From Streptococcus panodentis (GTDB lineage: Bacteria; Bacillota; Bacilli; Lactobacillales; Streptococcaceae), in assembly GCF_017884005.1 (NCBI RefSeq), contig NZ_QFAY01000004.1, forward strand, positions 62,001 to 126,000: 64,000 nt of DNA, in the 5' to 3' direction. Both the position numbers and the translations under genes were made by a program. The notes beneath the pieces were generated by a model, which saw only the letters and a program-made list of their open reading frames with translations, did no database searches and had not been told where the DNA came from. Shown here piece after piece: positions 7,671 through 17,506 of this stretch. Position 1 is the stretch's first letter. Every line of letters begins with the position of its first letter.

Positions 7671-8741
7671 TTATTCGCTGAGTTTGATGCTGCCGGATTG
7701 ATTGTTGACGGTTAGGTCAATGGCGGCGTTATCAATCTTACGGGTGGCTGAGCCGCCGATCGCATCATCATTCTTACCGTAATTCACCTGTATATCATCA
7801 GGGAGGCTGATGTCGCCCAGCTCTGTTTTCAGATCAAAGGATAGCTGAGACAGGCTGCCGGACACTAGGTTCAGATTGACATCTCCCAGTTGGTCGGTGA
7901 TAGTGATTTTTCCAGCCAGCTCCAGCTGTTCGGAGTTCAGTGACCCGCTTGAGACTGACAGGCTGCTGTCGGAGATTTTGCTGGTGTTTGCACGGATGTC
8001 GCCCAAATCGGTGCTAATCTCGCCAGAGGAGAACTGACTGTTGTTCAGGCTGATGCTGCCTGAAGACAAGCTGAGATTGCCAGAGCCAATCTGACTGTTA
8101 TTAAGGGTGATATCTCCTAGTGAATTACTGATTTTGCCAGAGGTGAATTGGCTGTCATTAACAGTCAGGCTGCCATTGGACAGGGAGAAGTCAGCGTCTT
8201 TGACCGACAGATTGGAGAGGGTCACATCGCCCAGAAATGCATTGCCGGTGAATGTCTCCAGATTGGTGCCCTTAGGCAGGGACAGCTGAATGGTACGCTT
8301 CTCCTGAGATTCTTGGTCAAATAAGCTGAGCAAGGAGCGGATGCCAGTGCTTATGTGGAAGGAGCGGATGTCAGTGCTTATGTGGAAGGAGTCTGCACCA
8401 TCTTCCTTGATGTTTAAGGAGCCGTTTTCATCAGTTGCCGTGATTTTTCCCAGCGCTTTGCCGTCAATCTCATAATTGCTGTCGCTTTGATAATAGGTCA
8501 GATGGGCCTTGTCATCAGGAGATTGACTGATGACGAGATTTCTGGCTGCCAGGTCAATATTGAGGGAAGAAATGTCAGAGAAGCTTTTTTCTTCCTTGGT
8601 TAGCTTTAGCTCGCTATTGGCAGAATGAATCAAGTCGTTGACACCGCCTGTAACGGAGCCGATGGCTGTCAAGGCTCCGCCAAAGAGACAGGCTAGAACA
8701 GCTGCAGATAAGAGAGATTTTTTCCAGTTGATATTAGCCAT
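7671..8741 (-). CDS. DUF4097 (LiaG-like) beta-helix protein
   Basis: A 356-residue membrane-anchored protein with one N-terminal hydrophobic segment (SLLSAAVLACLFGGALTAIG) and an extracellular right-handed beta-helix of DUF4097 type. The repeats follow the pattern GSLTVNDSQF / LGDITLNNSQ / SGSISLNNSQF. The start at 8741 follows AAAGGAG and overlaps the upstream gene by 8 bases, which indicates translational coupling. A 27-bp tandem duplication (8334-8387) gives SFHISTDIR followed by SFHISTGIR. PadR-DUF1700-DUF4097 operons are common in Firmicutes and are linked to envelope stress sensing; the precise role here is unknown. Confidence 0.85.
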   Translation of the reverse strand: MANINWKKSLLSAAVLACLFGGALTAIGSVTGGVNDLIHSANSELKLTKEEKSFSDISSLNIDLAARNLVISQSPDDKAHLTYYQSDSNYEIDGKALGKITATDENGSLNIKEDGADSFHISTDIRSFHISTGIRSLLSLFDQESQEKRTIQLSLPKGTNLETFTGNAFLGDVTLSNLSVKDADFSLSNGSLTVNDSQFTSGKISNSLGDITLNNSQIGSGNLSLSSGSISLNNSQFSSGEISTDLGDIRANTSKISDSSLSVSSGSLNSEQLELAGKITITDQLGDVNLNLVSGSLSQLSFDLKTELGDISLPDDIQVNYGKNDDAIGGSATRKIDNAAIDLTVNNQSGSIKLSE

Positions 8742-9333
8742 GACGAACTCCTTTCTTTGCAAACAGTTGGGCTAGTTTGACAAATCCATTCCTGCCAAAC
8801 TGAGAAATCGGAGAAATGCCTGCGTAGAAGATGCCAGACAGTCCCAGAGCTAGAACACTGAGCCCCAGAGTGAACAGGAAGGCCGGGATAGATGTCGTCA
8901 GTCCCAGTGTCAGAGCGTCCCAGATCAGGCTGATGCCAAAGATAAAGAAGGCAAAGGCACCTATAGCCATGACGAGAGCAAAGATAAAGACTAAGAGGAA
9001 GAATACAAAGGTCAAAATTGCGGCCACTATAAAAAGCGGAATAGCCAAAGGTGCCGCCAAAATGGACAGGATGGCAATCTGGACGATGCTTTTCGTGCTT
9101 TTTGGGGTATTGCTGTCTTGATTGTCTTCTTCTACCTTTTTATCCAAAAGATTCAGCATAATCTCATGGGCTGCTTCCTTGGGGCTGCCTAGGTCGGCCA
9201 TAGCCGCTGCTTCCCCTTCTGGTCCTACCTCGTCAAAGTACTCGACGAAGTAGTCCATAGTCTCTTGGTAGTCTTTGCGCGGTAGTTTTTTCAGATATTT
9301 TTCTAGCTCAGCTAGATACTCGGTTCTTGTCAT
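8734..9333 (-). CDS. DUF1700 (HAAS domain) membrane protein
   Basis: A 199-residue protein. The N-terminal helical HAAS domain reads YLAELEKYLKKLPRKDYQETMDYFVEYF and continues with LGSPKEAAHEIM. The C-terminal half has about four hydrophobic helices (IAILSILAAPLAIPLFIVAA, VFFLLVFIFALVMAIGAFAF, TLGLTTSIPAFLFTLGLSVL and a last short one). HAAS domains typically work with the PadR regulator encoded just upstream and relay an envelope signal to it. The gene overlaps both neighbours, with the PadR stop codon lying inside its start region. Confidence 0.87.
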   Translation of the reverse strand: MTRTEYLAELEKYLKKLPRKDYQETMDYFVEYFDEVGPEGEAAAMADLGSPKEAAHEIMLNLLDKKVEEDNQDSNTPKSTKSIVQIAILSILAAPLAIPLFIVAAILTFVFFLLVFIFALVMAIGAFAFFIFGISLIWDALTLGLTTSIPAFLFTLGLSVLALGLSGIFYAGISPISQFGRNGFVKLAQLFAKKGVRHG

Positions 9334-9646
9334 GGCGGATGCTCCCTTCTATGATGCCGCTGATGGTTGTCGTGTAGGTCTGCCACTCATCTTTCAGAGT
9401 GTTCAGTTGCTCTTGGCCATAAGCCGTTAATGAGTAATACTTTCTTTTGCGTCCTTGATACTCCTGTGAATAAGTAGCCAGAAAACCATTTTGCTCCAAC
9501 TTCTTTAAAATAGGATATAAAGTTGATTCCTTGATGTTGGCAATCAGCTTAATGGTTTGGCTGATCTCATAGCCATAGGAGTCGTCTTTTTCAAGGATTG
9601 CTAAGATAAGAAACTCAATCAGAGCAGATGATGTGGGAAAATACAT
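9308..9646 (-). CDS. PadR family transcriptional regulator
   Basis: A 112-residue PadR-type winged-helix repressor. The conserved features are SALIEFLILAILEKDDSYGYEISQTI, the recognition region KESTLYPILKKLEQNGFL, and the wing QGRKRKYYSLTAYG. The ATG at 9646 is preferred to a GTG two codons earlier because AAGGAGG lies eight bases before it. It is the first gene of the PadR-DUF1700-DUF4097 operon, and a perfect palindrome lies directly upstream, so autoregulation is likely. Confidence 0.9.
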   Translation of the reverse strand: MYFPTSSALIEFLILAILEKDDSYGYEISQTIKLIANIKESTLYPILKKLEQNGFLATYSQEYQGRKRKYYSLTAYGQEQLNTLKDEWQTYTTTISGIIEGSIRHDKNRVSS

Positions 9647-9675
9647 ATGCACACCTCCTTGTGTAAAAATTCTAT

Positions 9676-9692
9676 ATATAATCTTTATATAC
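9676..9692. promoter_or_regulatory. Putative PadR operator palindrome
   Basis: Perfect inverted repeat TATATAA-TCT-TTATATA about 30 bases upstream of the PadR start, in the position expected for an autoregulatory operator overlapping the promoter. The assignment to PadR is inference from position and symmetry. Confidence 0.45.
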
Positions 9693-9835
9693 GTAGTGTA
9701 CCTTCTTTTAAAACAAATGTCAAGTAAATATATAAATTTTTTATATATTTTTTAAAAAGCAGAACTTTCGGTTTAAAAGAGCGGATATTTTCTTCAAATA
9801 TTGATGCTGTTTTAGATTTCTGGCCATTTCTCAAA

Positions 9836-10045
9836 TACTGGGACCGTTCGCTCCAACAATCCACTGGATTGTTGGAGGCTGTAGATAAGGCAAATGCAGT
9901 TTGCATCAAAACTATCCAGTCCCAGAAACACGAAAGTGAGGCTGGAAGACTGCAGACAGAGCAGTGTCAAAAGAATGTCAGACTTCTATGATTAGCCGCT
10001 GTTTATACTCTTCAAACATTTCTTCAAACCACGTCAGCGTCGCCT
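9836..10045. repeat. Intergenic repeat DNA between the PadR and dlt operons
   Basis: Contains a 13-bp stem, CTCCAACAATCCA and its reverse complement separated by one base (near 9850-9880), then a GCAAATGCAG block also seen at about 45143, and a CTTCAAACCACGTCAGCG block also seen near 3388. No credible gene lies between 9693 and 10173. Confidence 0.5.
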
Positions 10046-10107
10046 GCTTTTTTCCAAATACGCTTCTTCATTTTTACAAGAACTTTCGTGAATTCATAGG
10101 TTATAAA

Positions 10108-10137
10108 TTGAAATCCTCTTCTATAAAATGGTAAAAT
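10108..10137 (+). promoter_or_regulatory. Candidate dlt operon promoter
   Basis: TTGAAA and TAAAAT separated by 18 bases, about 36 bases upstream of the first dlt gene. It is the best sigma-70 type match in the region. An alternative -10 TAAAAT lies closer to the -35. Confidence 0.45.
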
Positions 10138-10179
10138 GGTGTCAGTCTATCTAAATGAGACAGAAACGATGAAATGAAT

Positions 10180-10311
10180 ATGAAAAAACACAAAACTCTT
10201 TACAAATTTATCGGGCAGACCCTGCTTTACTTTTTCATTTTTCTGGCCTTGCTTTATTTTTTCAGTTATCTTGGCCAAGGGCAGGGCGGCTTTATTTACA
10301 ATGAATTTTAA
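10180..10311 (+). CDS. dltX: DltX, small teichoic acid D-alanylation protein
   Basis: A 43-residue membrane protein directly before dltA. It has a basic N-terminus (MKKHKTLYKF), one membrane helix (LLYFFIFLALLYFFSYL) and the conserved C-terminal end FIYNEF that defines DltX. The C-terminal motif is needed for D-alanine transfer onto teichoic acids with DltB and DltD. An in-frame ATG two codons upstream (10174) is an alternative start; neither has a strong ribosome binding site. The spacing to dltA is 17 bases. Confidence 0.93.
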   Translation: MKKHKTLYKFIGQTLLYFFIFLALLYFFSYLGQGQGGFIYNEF

Positions 10312-10328
10312 TATAAGAGAGAAGAACG

Positions 10329-11879
10329 ATGTCACATACTGCAATACATGATATGATAGAAACCATTGAGTCTTTTGCTCAGGTGCAGCCGGACTTTCCG
10401 GTTTATGATATATTAGGAGAAGTTCATACTTACGGCCAGCTCAAGGCGGATTCGGATGCCTTGGCGGCTGAGATTGACCGACTGGGCCTGCCGGCCAAGT
10501 CTCCGGTCGTCGTCTATGGCGGTCAGGAGTATGAGATGCTGGCCGCTTTTGTGGCCCTGACCAAGTCGGGACATGCTTATATTCCGATTGACAGTCATTC
10601 AGCTCTGGAGCGTGTCGCGGCTATTGTAGAAGTGGCTGAGCCCAGTCTGGTGATTGCCATCGCTGACTTTCCGCTGGCTGATGCGGCAGTAGCGATACTC
10701 AGGGCCGAGCAGGTCCGCTCGGCTATCGCCCGACAGACAGCTTATGAGCTGACCCATCCAGTCAAGGGCGATGAGAATTACTACATCATCTTTACATCCG
10801 GTACGACCGGCAAGCCCAAGGGCGTGCAGATTTCCCATGACAATCTGCTCAGCTTTACTAACTGGATGATTGGGGACAAAGAGTTTGCGACGCCGTCCCG
10901 GCCGCAGATGCTGGCCCAGCCCCCCTATTCCTTTGACCTGTCGGTCATGTACTGGGCGCCGACCTTGGCGCTGGGAGGAACGCTTTTTGCTCTGCCAAGT
11001 GCTCTCGCGCAAGATTTCAAGCAGCTGTTTGAAACGATTTTAAGCCTGCCCATTGCCATCTGGACGTCTACGCCGTCTTTTGCGGATATGGCTCTGCTGT
11101 CGGAGGATTTCAATAGTGACAAGATGCCGGGGCTCACGCATTTCTACTTTGACGGTGAGGAGCTGACCGTCAAGACTGCTAAAAAACTGCGGGATCGTTT
11201 CCCTCAGGCTCGCATTGTCAATGCTTACGGTCCGACCGAAGCGACGGTAGCTCTGTCGGCAGTGGCTGTGACCGATGAGATGCTGGCCGGCTGTAAACGT
11301 CTGCCCATCGGCTATACCAAGGCAGATTCACCGACCTTTGTCATTGACGAAGAAGGCCGAACAGTCCCTCACGGTCAGCAGGGGGAGATTATCGTCTGCG
11401 GGCCGGCCGTTTCCAAGGGCTATCTGAACAATCCTGAAAAAACAGCAGAAGCTTTCTTTGACTTTGAAGGGCTGCCGGCCTACCATACCGGTGATGTCGG
11501 ATCAATGACTGCAGATGGTCTGCTGCTCTACGGCGGCCGCATGGACTTTCAGATTAAGTTCAACGGCTATCGGATTGAGCTGGAAGATGTGTCGCAAAAT
11601 CTTAACAAATCCAACTATATTGAGGCTGCGGTAGCTGTGCCCCGCTATAATAAGGACCACAAGGTTCAGAATCTGCTGGCCTATGTGATCTTAAAGGAGG
11701 GAGTGGCTGCGCAGTTTGAGCGGGAAATCGACATCACCAAGGCCATCAAGGAAGACCTGCAGGATATTATGATGCCCTATATGATGCCTTCTAAGTTTCT
11801 CTATCGCGAATCCCTGCCCTTGACACCCAACGGCAAGATTGACATCAAGGGGCTCATCAGTGAGGTCAACCAGCGATGA
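10329..11879 (+). CDS. dltA: D-alanine--poly(phosphoribitol) ligase subunit 1
   Basis: A 516-residue adenylation enzyme that activates D-alanine with ATP and loads it onto the DltC carrier. Visible core motifs are [15 protein letters not shown] (A3), [11 protein letters not shown] (A5), YHTGDVGS (A7), [19 protein letters not shown] (A8) and the catalytic Lys in TPNGKIDIK (A10). Full length for the family. It overlaps dltB by four bases. D-alanylation lowers the negative charge of lipoteichoic and wall teichoic acids and gives resistance to cationic peptides. Confidence 0.98.
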   Translation: MSHTAIHDMIETIESFAQVQPDFPVYDILGEVHTYGQLKADSDALAAEIDRLGLPAKSPVVVYGGQEYEMLAAFVALTKSGHAYIPIDSHSALERVAAIVEVAEPSLVIAIADFPLADAAVAILRAEQVRSAIARQTAYELTHPVKGDENYYIIFTSGTTGKPKGVQISHDNLLSFTNWMIGDKEFATPSRPQMLAQPPYSFDLSVMYWAPTLALGGTLFALPSALAQDFKQLFETILSLPIAIWTSTPSFADMALLSEDFNSDKMPGLTHFYFDGEELTVKTAKKLRDRFPQARIVNAYGPTEATVALSAVAVTDEMLAGCKRLPIGYTKADSPTFVIDEEGRTVPHGQQGEIIVCGPAVSKGYLNNPEKTAEAFFDFEGLPAYHTGDVGSMTADGLLLYGGRMDFQIKFNGYRIELEDVSQNLNKSNYIEAAVAVPRYNKDHKVQNLLAYVILKEGVAAQFEREIDITKAIKEDLQDIMMPYMMPSKFLYRESLPLTPNGKIDIKGLISEVNQR

Positions 11880-13120
11880 TCGATTTTCTCAAACAGCTGC
11901 CTCATCTGGAGCCTTACGGCAATCCAGTTTACTTTGTCTATATCATTCTTGCAGTGCTGCCCATCTTTGTCGGCCTCTTCTTTAAGAAGCGCTTCCCGCT
12001 TTATGAAGCGCTGGTCAGCCTGGCCTTTATCGTCTTTATGCTGACAGGACCCAGTCTGGTGCAGATTTATGCTCTTCTGGGCTATGTCGTCTGGCAGACC
12101 CTTTGGCTCTATTCTTATAAAGTCTACAGAAAAGCGCGTGACAGCAAGTGGATCTTTTACCTGCATACGCTGCTGGCGGTGCTGCCGCTTGTCTTTGTAA
12201 AGGTAGAGCCGGCTATCAGCGGTCACCAGTCGCTTTTTGGCTTTTTGGGCATTTCTTATCTGACCTTTCGCTCAGTCGGTATGATGATTGAGCTGCGGGA
12301 TGGGGTCCTGACTGACTTTAGCCTTTGGGAATTCCTGCGCTTCCTGCTCTTCATGCCGACCTTTTCGAGCGGTCCTATTGACCGTTTCAAGCGCTTTAAT
12401 GAAGATTACCGAACGATTCCGGAGCGCGAGGAGCTGCTGGATATGCTGGAGCAGTCGGTCCGCTATATCATGCTGGGCTTTCTCTACAAGTTTATCCTGG
12501 CTCATATCTTCGGCCATTTGCTGCTGGGCCACCTGAAGACCTATGCTCTCTATACCGGCGGCTTCTTTAATCTGGGGACTCTGGGCCTTATGTATGCCTT
12601 TGGGCTGGACCTTTTCTTTGACTTTGCCGGCTACTCGATGTTTGCCTTGGCGATTTCCAATCTCATGGGCATCAAGAGTCCGGTCAATTTTGACAAGCCT
12701 TTCCTGTCACGCGATTTGAAGGAATTCTGGAACCGCTGGCATATGAGCCTGTCCTTTTGGTTCCGCGACTTTGTCTTTATGCGGCTGGTCATGGTGCTCA
12801 TGCGCAATAAGGTCTTTAAAAATCGCAATACAACATCCAGTATAGCCTATATCCTCAACATGCTGCTGATGGGGTTCTGGCATGGAGTGACCTGGTATTA
12901 TATCGCTTACGGTCTCTTTCACGGTGCCGGTCTGGTCATCAATGACGCCTGGCTGCGCAAGAAAAAAACGCTCAATAAAGAGCGCAAGGCCAAGGGCCTG
13001 CCTCCCCTGCCTGATAACAAGTGGACTCAGGCTCTGGGGATTGTGATTACTTTCAATGTTGTCATGCTCTCATTTCTAATCTTTTCCGGATTTTTAAATG
13101 AGCTTTGGTTTAAAAAATAA
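11876..13120 (+). CDS. dltB: D-alanyl transfer membrane protein (MBOAT family)
   Basis: A 414-residue multi-span membrane O-acyltransferase. The MBOAT features are [30 protein letters not shown] and the catalytic-His segment [14 protein letters not shown]. It accepts D-alanine from DltC on the inner face and forwards it across the membrane towards DltX and DltD. Its start overlaps the dltA stop, and dltC follows after a 21-base gap. Confidence 0.97.
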   Translation: MIDFLKQLPHLEPYGNPVYFVYIILAVLPIFVGLFFKKRFPLYEALVSLAFIVFMLTGPSLVQIYALLGYVVWQTLWLYSYKVYRKARDSKWIFYLHTLLAVLPLVFVKVEPAISGHQSLFGFLGISYLTFRSVGMMIELRDGVLTDFSLWEFLRFLLFMPTFSSGPIDRFKRFNEDYRTIPEREELLDMLEQSVRYIMLGFLYKFILAHIFGHLLLGHLKTYALYTGGFFNLGTLGLMYAFGLDLFFDFAGYSMFALAISNLMGIKSPVNFDKPFLSRDLKEFWNRWHMSLSFWFRDFVFMRLVMVLMRNKVFKNRNTTSSIAYILNMLLMGFWHGVTWYYIAYGLFHGAGLVINDAWLRKKKTLNKERKAKGLPPLPDNKWTQALGIVITFNVVMLSFLIFSGFLNELWFKK

Positions 13121-13141
13121 AAAATGAAGGAGGAAATTACG

Positions 13142-13381
13142 ATGGATGTAAAAGCAGAAGTGATTGAAATTATCGACGAACTTTTTATGGAAGATGTCTC
13201 TGACATGATGGACGAGGATCTCTTTGATGCGGGGGTCTTAGACAGCATGGGGACGGTGGAGCTGATTGTAGAGCTGGAAAGCCGTTTTGATATTCGCGTT
13301 CCTGTATCAGAGTTTGGCCGCGATGACTGGAATACAGCTAATAAAATCGTCCAAGGCGTGACGGAGCTCCGTGATGCTTAA
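13142..13381 (+). CDS. dltC: D-alanyl carrier protein
   Basis: A 79-residue acyl-carrier-like protein. The phosphopantetheine attachment site is Ser35 in [15 protein letters not shown]. The start at 13142 is fixed by AGGAGG ahead of ATGGATG; the longer frame from 13124 would place this ribosome binding site inside the gene. It carries D-alanine as a thioester from DltA to DltB. Its last bases overlap the start of dltD. Confidence 0.97.
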   Translation: MDVKAEVIEIIDELFMEDVSDMMDEDLFDAGVLDSMGTVELIVELESRFDIRVPVSEFGRDDWNTANKIVQGVTELRDA

Positions 13382-14642
13382 ACGGTTATGGCTGATTTTG
13401 GGGCCGGTTTTCTGTGCACTGGCTCTGGTCGCCCTGCTGGTATTTTTCTATCCGGTCGAGATAAAGCATGATGCAGAGACGGAAAAGCGCTCAGCAGTGA
13501 CCCTGACGGCGGAGAATTTCAAAAGCCGCAGCAAGAAAATGACAGCCCTGACTGACAGGAAGCTGCGCTTTGTGCCTTTCTTCGGCTCCAGCGAATGGCT
13601 GCGCTTTGACAGTGTGCATCCGGCTGTGCTGGCGGAGAAGTACGACCGTAACTACCGGCCTTACTTTCTGGGCCAGCGGGGGGCAGCTTCGCTCAATCAG
13701 TACTTTGGCATGCAGCAGATGTCCTCACAGCTGGAGGGACAGACCGCAGTCTACGTCGTATCGCCCCAGTGGTTTACCAAGACTGGCTATGATGCATCTG
13801 CCTTTCAGCAGTATTTCAACAGCGATCAGCTGACGGCCTACCTCAGCCAGCAGCAGGGAGATGCCGCAGCCCAGTATGCAGCCCGGCGCCTTTTGCAGCT
13901 CTATCCTGGAGTGGCTATGGCAGAGACCGTGCAGAAGATTCGCGACCGCAGGCAGCTGACCAGCTTTGAGGAGGATTATCTGAAAATGATGACCCAGTTC
14001 AACCAGCGGCAGGATGCTGTTTTCAGTATGCTGGCAGCTCCTAACAATGACAATTATGACAGGCAGGTCCTGCCCTATGTCGATCAGCTGCCGGATGCTT
14101 TTTCCTATCAGGATTTGGAAAAAATTGCCATCAAAGAAGCGAAGAAGCATACCAAGAGCAATGATTTTGGCATTGATGACAATTTTTATGAGCTGCGCGT
14201 AGCCCGCAAACTCAGGAAATACAAGGATTTTCAACAGCGCATTTCCTATGAAAAGTCACCGGAATACGGCGATCTGCAGCTGGTTCTGAATCAATTTGCC
14301 AAATCCAGGACCAACGTGATCTTTGTCATTCCCCCAGTGAATGCCAAGTGGGCGGCCTACACTGGCCTGCGTCCGGACATGTATGAGCGGACAGTCGCGA
14401 AAATCAAGTATCAGCTGGCAAGTCAGGGCTTTAGCAACATTGCCGACTTCTCGCAGGACGGCGACAAACCTTATTTTATGCAGGATACCATCCATATGGG
14501 CTGGAATGGCTGGCTGGCCTTTGACAAGGCTGTCGATCCTTTTGTAGCCAATCCCCAGCCGGCTCCCAGCTACCAAATCAATGAGAGATTCTTTAGCAAG
14601 GAATGGGCCCAGTATACTGGCAAACCGGAAGAATTTAAGTAA
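13374..14642 (+). CDS. dltD: D-alanyl-lipoteichoic acid biosynthesis protein DltD
   Basis: A 422-residue protein with one N-terminal membrane helix ([20 protein letters not shown]) and an extracellular SGNH-hydrolase-like domain. The nucleophile region GSSEW is visible at about residue 67, and the catalytic pair lies in [10 protein letters not shown] near the C-terminus. It completes the D-alanyl transfer to lipoteichoic acid outside the cell. ATG 13374 is preferred over the GTG one codon earlier. It overlaps the end of dltC by eight bases, so the operon is tightly coupled. No terminator is evident after it. Confidence 0.96.
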   Translation: MLKRLWLILGPVFCALALVALLVFFYPVEIKHDAETEKRSAVTLTAENFKSRSKKMTALTDRKLRFVPFFGSSEWLRFDSVHPAVLAEKYDRNYRPYFLGQRGAASLNQYFGMQQMSSQLEGQTAVYVVSPQWFTKTGYDASAFQQYFNSDQLTAYLSQQQGDAAAQYAARRLLQLYPGVAMAETVQKIRDRRQLTSFEEDYLKMMTQFNQRQDAVFSMLAAPNNDNYDRQVLPYVDQLPDAFSYQDLEKIAIKEAKKHTKSNDFGIDDNFYELRVARKLRKYKDFQQRISYEKSPEYGDLQLVLNQFAKSRTNVIFVIPPVNAKWAAYTGLRPDMYERTVAKIKYQLASQGFSNIADFSQDGDKPYFMQDTIHMGWNGWLAFDKAVDPFVANPQPAPSYQINERFFSKEWAQYTGKPEEFK

Positions 14643-14801
14643 AGGCCAGCGGTGGAAGAGAAGGAAATTTTCCTCAGGTCAGGGCGGCTGCTCCAGCTTG
14701 TATCCGTTCTCTGCCAGTCCTGCTGACGCTTTCTGCGGCGGTTCCAGCTGGCCCAGCCGGCTTTAGGATAGCCATTCTTAGTTTTTGAAGGAGATGAGCA
14801 G

Positions 14802-15284
14802 ATGATTCGACCCACTCAATCCAGAGATGTCCCAGCTATTATGGCAATTTATGATGCAGCCCGGCAGTTTATGAAGGAACAGGGAAACCCGACCCAGTGG
14901 CCCGCTTCCTATCCTAGTCGGACCATAGTAGAAGAGGATATAGCCAGAGGAACTTCCTATGTTGTTGAGCAGGAGGGGTGCATCGTTGGCACCTTCGCCT
15001 TCATCATCGGAGAGGACCCGGCCTATCAGGTCATTGAGGATGGGAGCTGGCATTTCTCAGAACCTTACGGCACCATCCACCGAATAGCCTCCTCGGGCCA
15101 AGCTAAGGGGCTGGCCCGTCAGTGCTTTGACTTTTGCCTGCAGCAGATGCCCTATCTGCGCATCGATACCCATGCGGACAATCAGGCCATGCAGGCTGCA
15201 GTGCTGCGCTATGGCTTTGCCCCATGCGGCAGGATCTATCTGGCAGACGGCAGTCCACGGCTTGCTTATGATTATCACCAATAG
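14802..15284 (+). CDS. GNAT family N-acetyltransferase
   Basis: A 160-residue GNAT acetyltransferase. It begins MIRPTQSRDVPAIMAIYDAAR, has the central strand VVEQEGCIVGTFAFI, and ends with motif-B-like RIDTHADNQAMQAAVLRYGFAPCGRIYL. The acetyl-CoA loop is degenerate (SSGQAKGLA rather than the usual RGxG/A). A clear AAGGAGATG ribosome binding site precedes it. The substrate is unknown. It ends one base before a bidirectional terminator. Confidence 0.87.
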   Translation: MIRPTQSRDVPAIMAIYDAARQFMKEQGNPTQWPASYPSRTIVEEDIARGTSYVVEQEGCIVGTFAFIIGEDPAYQVIEDGSWHFSEPYGTIHRIASSGQAKGLARQCFDFCLQQMPYLRIDTHADNQAMQAAVLRYGFAPCGRIYLADGSPRLAYDYHQ

Positions 15285-15312
15285 AAAAAATCTGCTTGAC
15301 GGCAGATTTTTT
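15285..15312. terminator. Bidirectional terminator between GNAT and HAD genes
   Basis: Stem AAAAAATCTGC / GCAGATTTTTT with a six-base loop, symmetric in A and T runs, placed between convergent genes. Confidence 0.85.
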
Positions 15313-15316
15313 TGGT

Positions 15317-16144
15317 TTATATCAACACATAATTCTCCACAGCCTCGGCTGCCCCATGCTGGTTGTTGCTGTAGGTTTGGACATTGGCTTCCTGCTTGAC
15401 GCCTTGCGGCGCATTGCCCATGGCGACTCCCAGTCCTGCCAGCCGCAGCATGGGGATGTCGTTGAAATTATCACCGATGGTCATGACCTCTTCCAGCGGA
15501 GTCTGGTAATACTGGGCAATCTCCTGCAGGGCCTGCTCCTTGGACACATGCTTGGCTGTGACTTCCAGGTAGTTGTCCTTGGACAGGTAGAAGGCAGTAT
15601 GAGGAAAGTCCAGTGTCTGCAGGTAGGCATGCAGCTGCTGAATGACCGCCGGCTCATCAATTAAGAGCAGCTTGTGAAGGGGCAGCAGGACATCCAGCAC
15701 CGGCAAGAGGGCATTCTGGATAATGGGCTGTTCACCGGTGATGTCAGCTTCCATCTGTACCCACTGGTCCAAGCGGTCGGCAATCCAGTCCTTGCCGGAG
15801 TAGAGGTTGATGGAAACGCTGGGAAATTCGGCCTTGACTAATTCCAGAAAGGTCCGAATCTCCTTCTTATCCAGCGGGTGCTCGATAATGGTGCTGTACC
15901 GCTGGGGGTCGCCCTTAATCACCAAGGCGCCGTTGTAGCAGGCCAGCGGATTGCCATCCAGCCCCAGCTCCTGTGCGATAGGCTCCATGCCCAGAGGCGA
16001 CCGGGCAGAAGCCAGTACAAAAGGAATCCCCAGCTCTTTGAGTGCCGGAATCATGTCCTTCAGCTTCTGGTCGACTTGGTGCCGGTCGTTCAAAATAGTC
16101 CCGTCAATGTCGCTGATAATCAGACGGATGGTGCGTTTGGTCAT
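15317..16144 (-). CDS. Cof-type HAD family hydrolase
   Basis: A 275-residue haloacid dehalogenase-like phosphatase with a type IIB cap. Motif I is ISDIDGTIL (nucleophile DxD), motif II is in FVLASAR, the Lys lies in AKHVSKEQAL, and motif III/IV is GDNFNDIPML. The start at 16144 follows AAAGGAGG; the longer frame lacks a ribosome binding site. Cof-type enzymes usually dephosphorylate sugar phosphates or flavin/pyridoxal-type cofactors; the substrate cannot be stated. Confidence 0.93.
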   Translation of the reverse strand: MTKRTIRLIISDIDGTILNDRHQVDQKLKDMIPALKELGIPFVLASARSPLGMEPIAQELGLDGNPLACYNGALVIKGDPQRYSTIIEHPLDKKEIRTFLELVKAEFPSVSINLYSGKDWIADRLDQWVQMEADITGEQPIIQNALLPVLDVLLPLHKLLLIDEPAVIQQLHAYLQTLDFPHTAFYLSKDNYLEVTAKHVSKEQALQEIAQYYQTPLEEVMTIGDNFNDIPMLRLAGLGVAMGNAPQGVKQEANVQTYSNNQHGAAEAVENYVLI

Positions 16145-16186
16145 AGTGCTGCCTCCTTTAAAGTTGCAGATAAGCGTTGGCCACAA

Positions 16187-16565
16187 TACAGTCATTTAGT
16201 TTATCTTTTATGACATCGTTAGCTCGTCTGTCCCGCCGCCATCAGTCGTACCCCAGTACAGCTGGCGGCGGGACAGAACTAAATTTTTAAAAATTTAGTT
16301 CGTCGTCCCAGCCCCGCGAGGATGATTAGGAGCTTTTTGGAGTCTAAAAGACGAACAGTCTTGACACATCCTAACGGATGTTTCATCCATAACCTCAAAG
16401 CAGTGCTTTTGTTGCTTCCTCTCGGAAGCTCTATCTATAACCTCAAAACCTCCACTGGAGCTTTTGAGCAATCAGCTACCGCGTCAAGAGTTTTTTACCA
16501 AAACAAAGCGAAACTGAAGGACTTTTGTCTCAGCCTCACTACTAAAAGCAAACTAAAAAACTATA
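16187..16565 (+). repeat. MITE-like repeat copy with terminal inverted repeats
   Basis: Begins with CAGTCATTTAGTTT and ends with CTAAAAGCAAACTAAAA followed by ACTATA, so the ends are inverted copies of each other. Inside are a stem GTCCCGCCGCCA / TGGCGGCGGGAC, a palindrome ACTAAATTTTT/AAAAATTTAGT, and a block from CCCAGCCCCGCGAGGATGA on that is nearly identical to 43611-43860. The open frame at 16322 is inside the repeat and recurs at 43626, so it is not a gene. Confidence 0.65.
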
Positions 16566-16603
16566 TAATCTTGAATGCAATGGTTATCCATCAAGTGCCG
16601 GTT

Positions 16604-17350
16604 CTAATAGATAATGGTTACCTGACCTGCCAGCAGTTCCTCCACTTCCGGGCTGGGCTGCTGGTCGGTAATCCAGTAGTCAAAGTCGCTGATAGTTCCT
16701 AAGATATAGCTAGAATCTTTGTGCTGCTTTGCCTGCTCAGCCAGCAGAATCTTGGTTTTGGCATGCTTCAGTGCCAGCTTTTTCAGATGAGCGTCTTCCG
16801 GATCCTCAAAGCTGACCAGACCGTCACGGATGCTGGCAGCCCCGATAAAGGCAGTATCAAAGGAAATCTGCTCCAAAAGCTCCGCTTCATTGAGGGCATA
16901 GTAAAAGCGGTTTTTAGGATAAAATTTTCCGCCTAAGAGATGAAAATCCACCTGCTCCTGAGAGCTGAGCATGATAGCATTGTCCAGCGAGTGGGAGTAA
17001 ATGGTCATAGGCAGCTCAATGCGCTGGGCCAGATGAAGGACCACGGTAGAAACATCAAAAAAGCTGACTTGGCCGGGCTTGAGAAAGTCACGGGCCTTAG
17101 CTGCAATAGCCTTTTTTTCCTGGGTCAGCTGGCTGATGCGGTCGTTAAAGGACGGAATCTGCTGGCTCTTCTCCAGCGGGATAATGCCGCCATGGGTCCG
17201 CCGGACCAGCCGGCGGTCGCTCAGAATGGAAAAATCCCGGCGGATGGTGTCCTTGGAAACCTGAAAATAGTCCATCATATCCTTGGCAGCCAGCTGCTTT
17301 TTATCCTGCAGCAGCTCCAGCATCTTGGAAAGGCGCTGTTCTTGGTACAT
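16604..17350 (-). CDS. DeoR/GlpR family transcriptional regulator
   Basis: A 248-residue DeoR-type repressor. The N-terminal winged helix reads ILELLQ-like MLELLQDKKQLAAKDMMDYF, VSKDTIRRDFSIL and RRTHGG. The C-terminal sensor domain has FFDVSTVVLHLAQRI, TAFIGAASI and LLAEQAKQ, as in regulators that sense sugar phosphates. AAGGAGGG precedes the ATG. No transport or sugar operon adjoins it, so the target is unknown; the Cof-type phosphatase next to it is one possibility. Confidence 0.92.
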   Translation of the reverse strand: MYQEQRLSKMLELLQDKKQLAAKDMMDYFQVSKDTIRRDFSILSDRRLVRRTHGGIIPLEKSQQIPSFNDRISQLTQEKKAIAAKARDFLKPGQVSFFDVSTVVLHLAQRIELPMTIYSHSLDNAIMLSSQEQVDFHLLGGKFYPKNRFYYALNEAELLEQISFDTAFIGAASIRDGLVSFEDPEDAHLKKLALKHAKTKILLAEQAKQHKDSSYILGTISDFDYWITDQQPSPEVEELLAGQVTIIY

Positions 17351-17451
17351 GCTTTTCCCTCCTTGTCTTGCTAAGAAGAGTATAACACTTTAAATAAGTT
17401 TTTGCAAGTCTTTTTAATGATTTTTAAGTTTTTGTAAATATGAGCATCAAA

Positions 17452-17474
17452 AAAACCGAGTAGAGCTCGGTTTT
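17452..17474 (-). terminator. Terminator of the small lipoprotein gene
   Basis: Stem AAAACCGAG / CTCGGTTTT with a five-base loop. Read on the minus strand it ends in a run of seven T, directly after the lipoprotein gene. Confidence 0.8.
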
Positions 17475-17506
17475 CATCATTATCATCATCGAAACACATT
17501 TTTCAA

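Noticed and set aside
16322..16702. Open frame of 126 codons with a relative at 43626
   Set aside because: The similarity is due to the MITE-like repeat itself. The frame decays differently in each copy and has no ribosome binding site.
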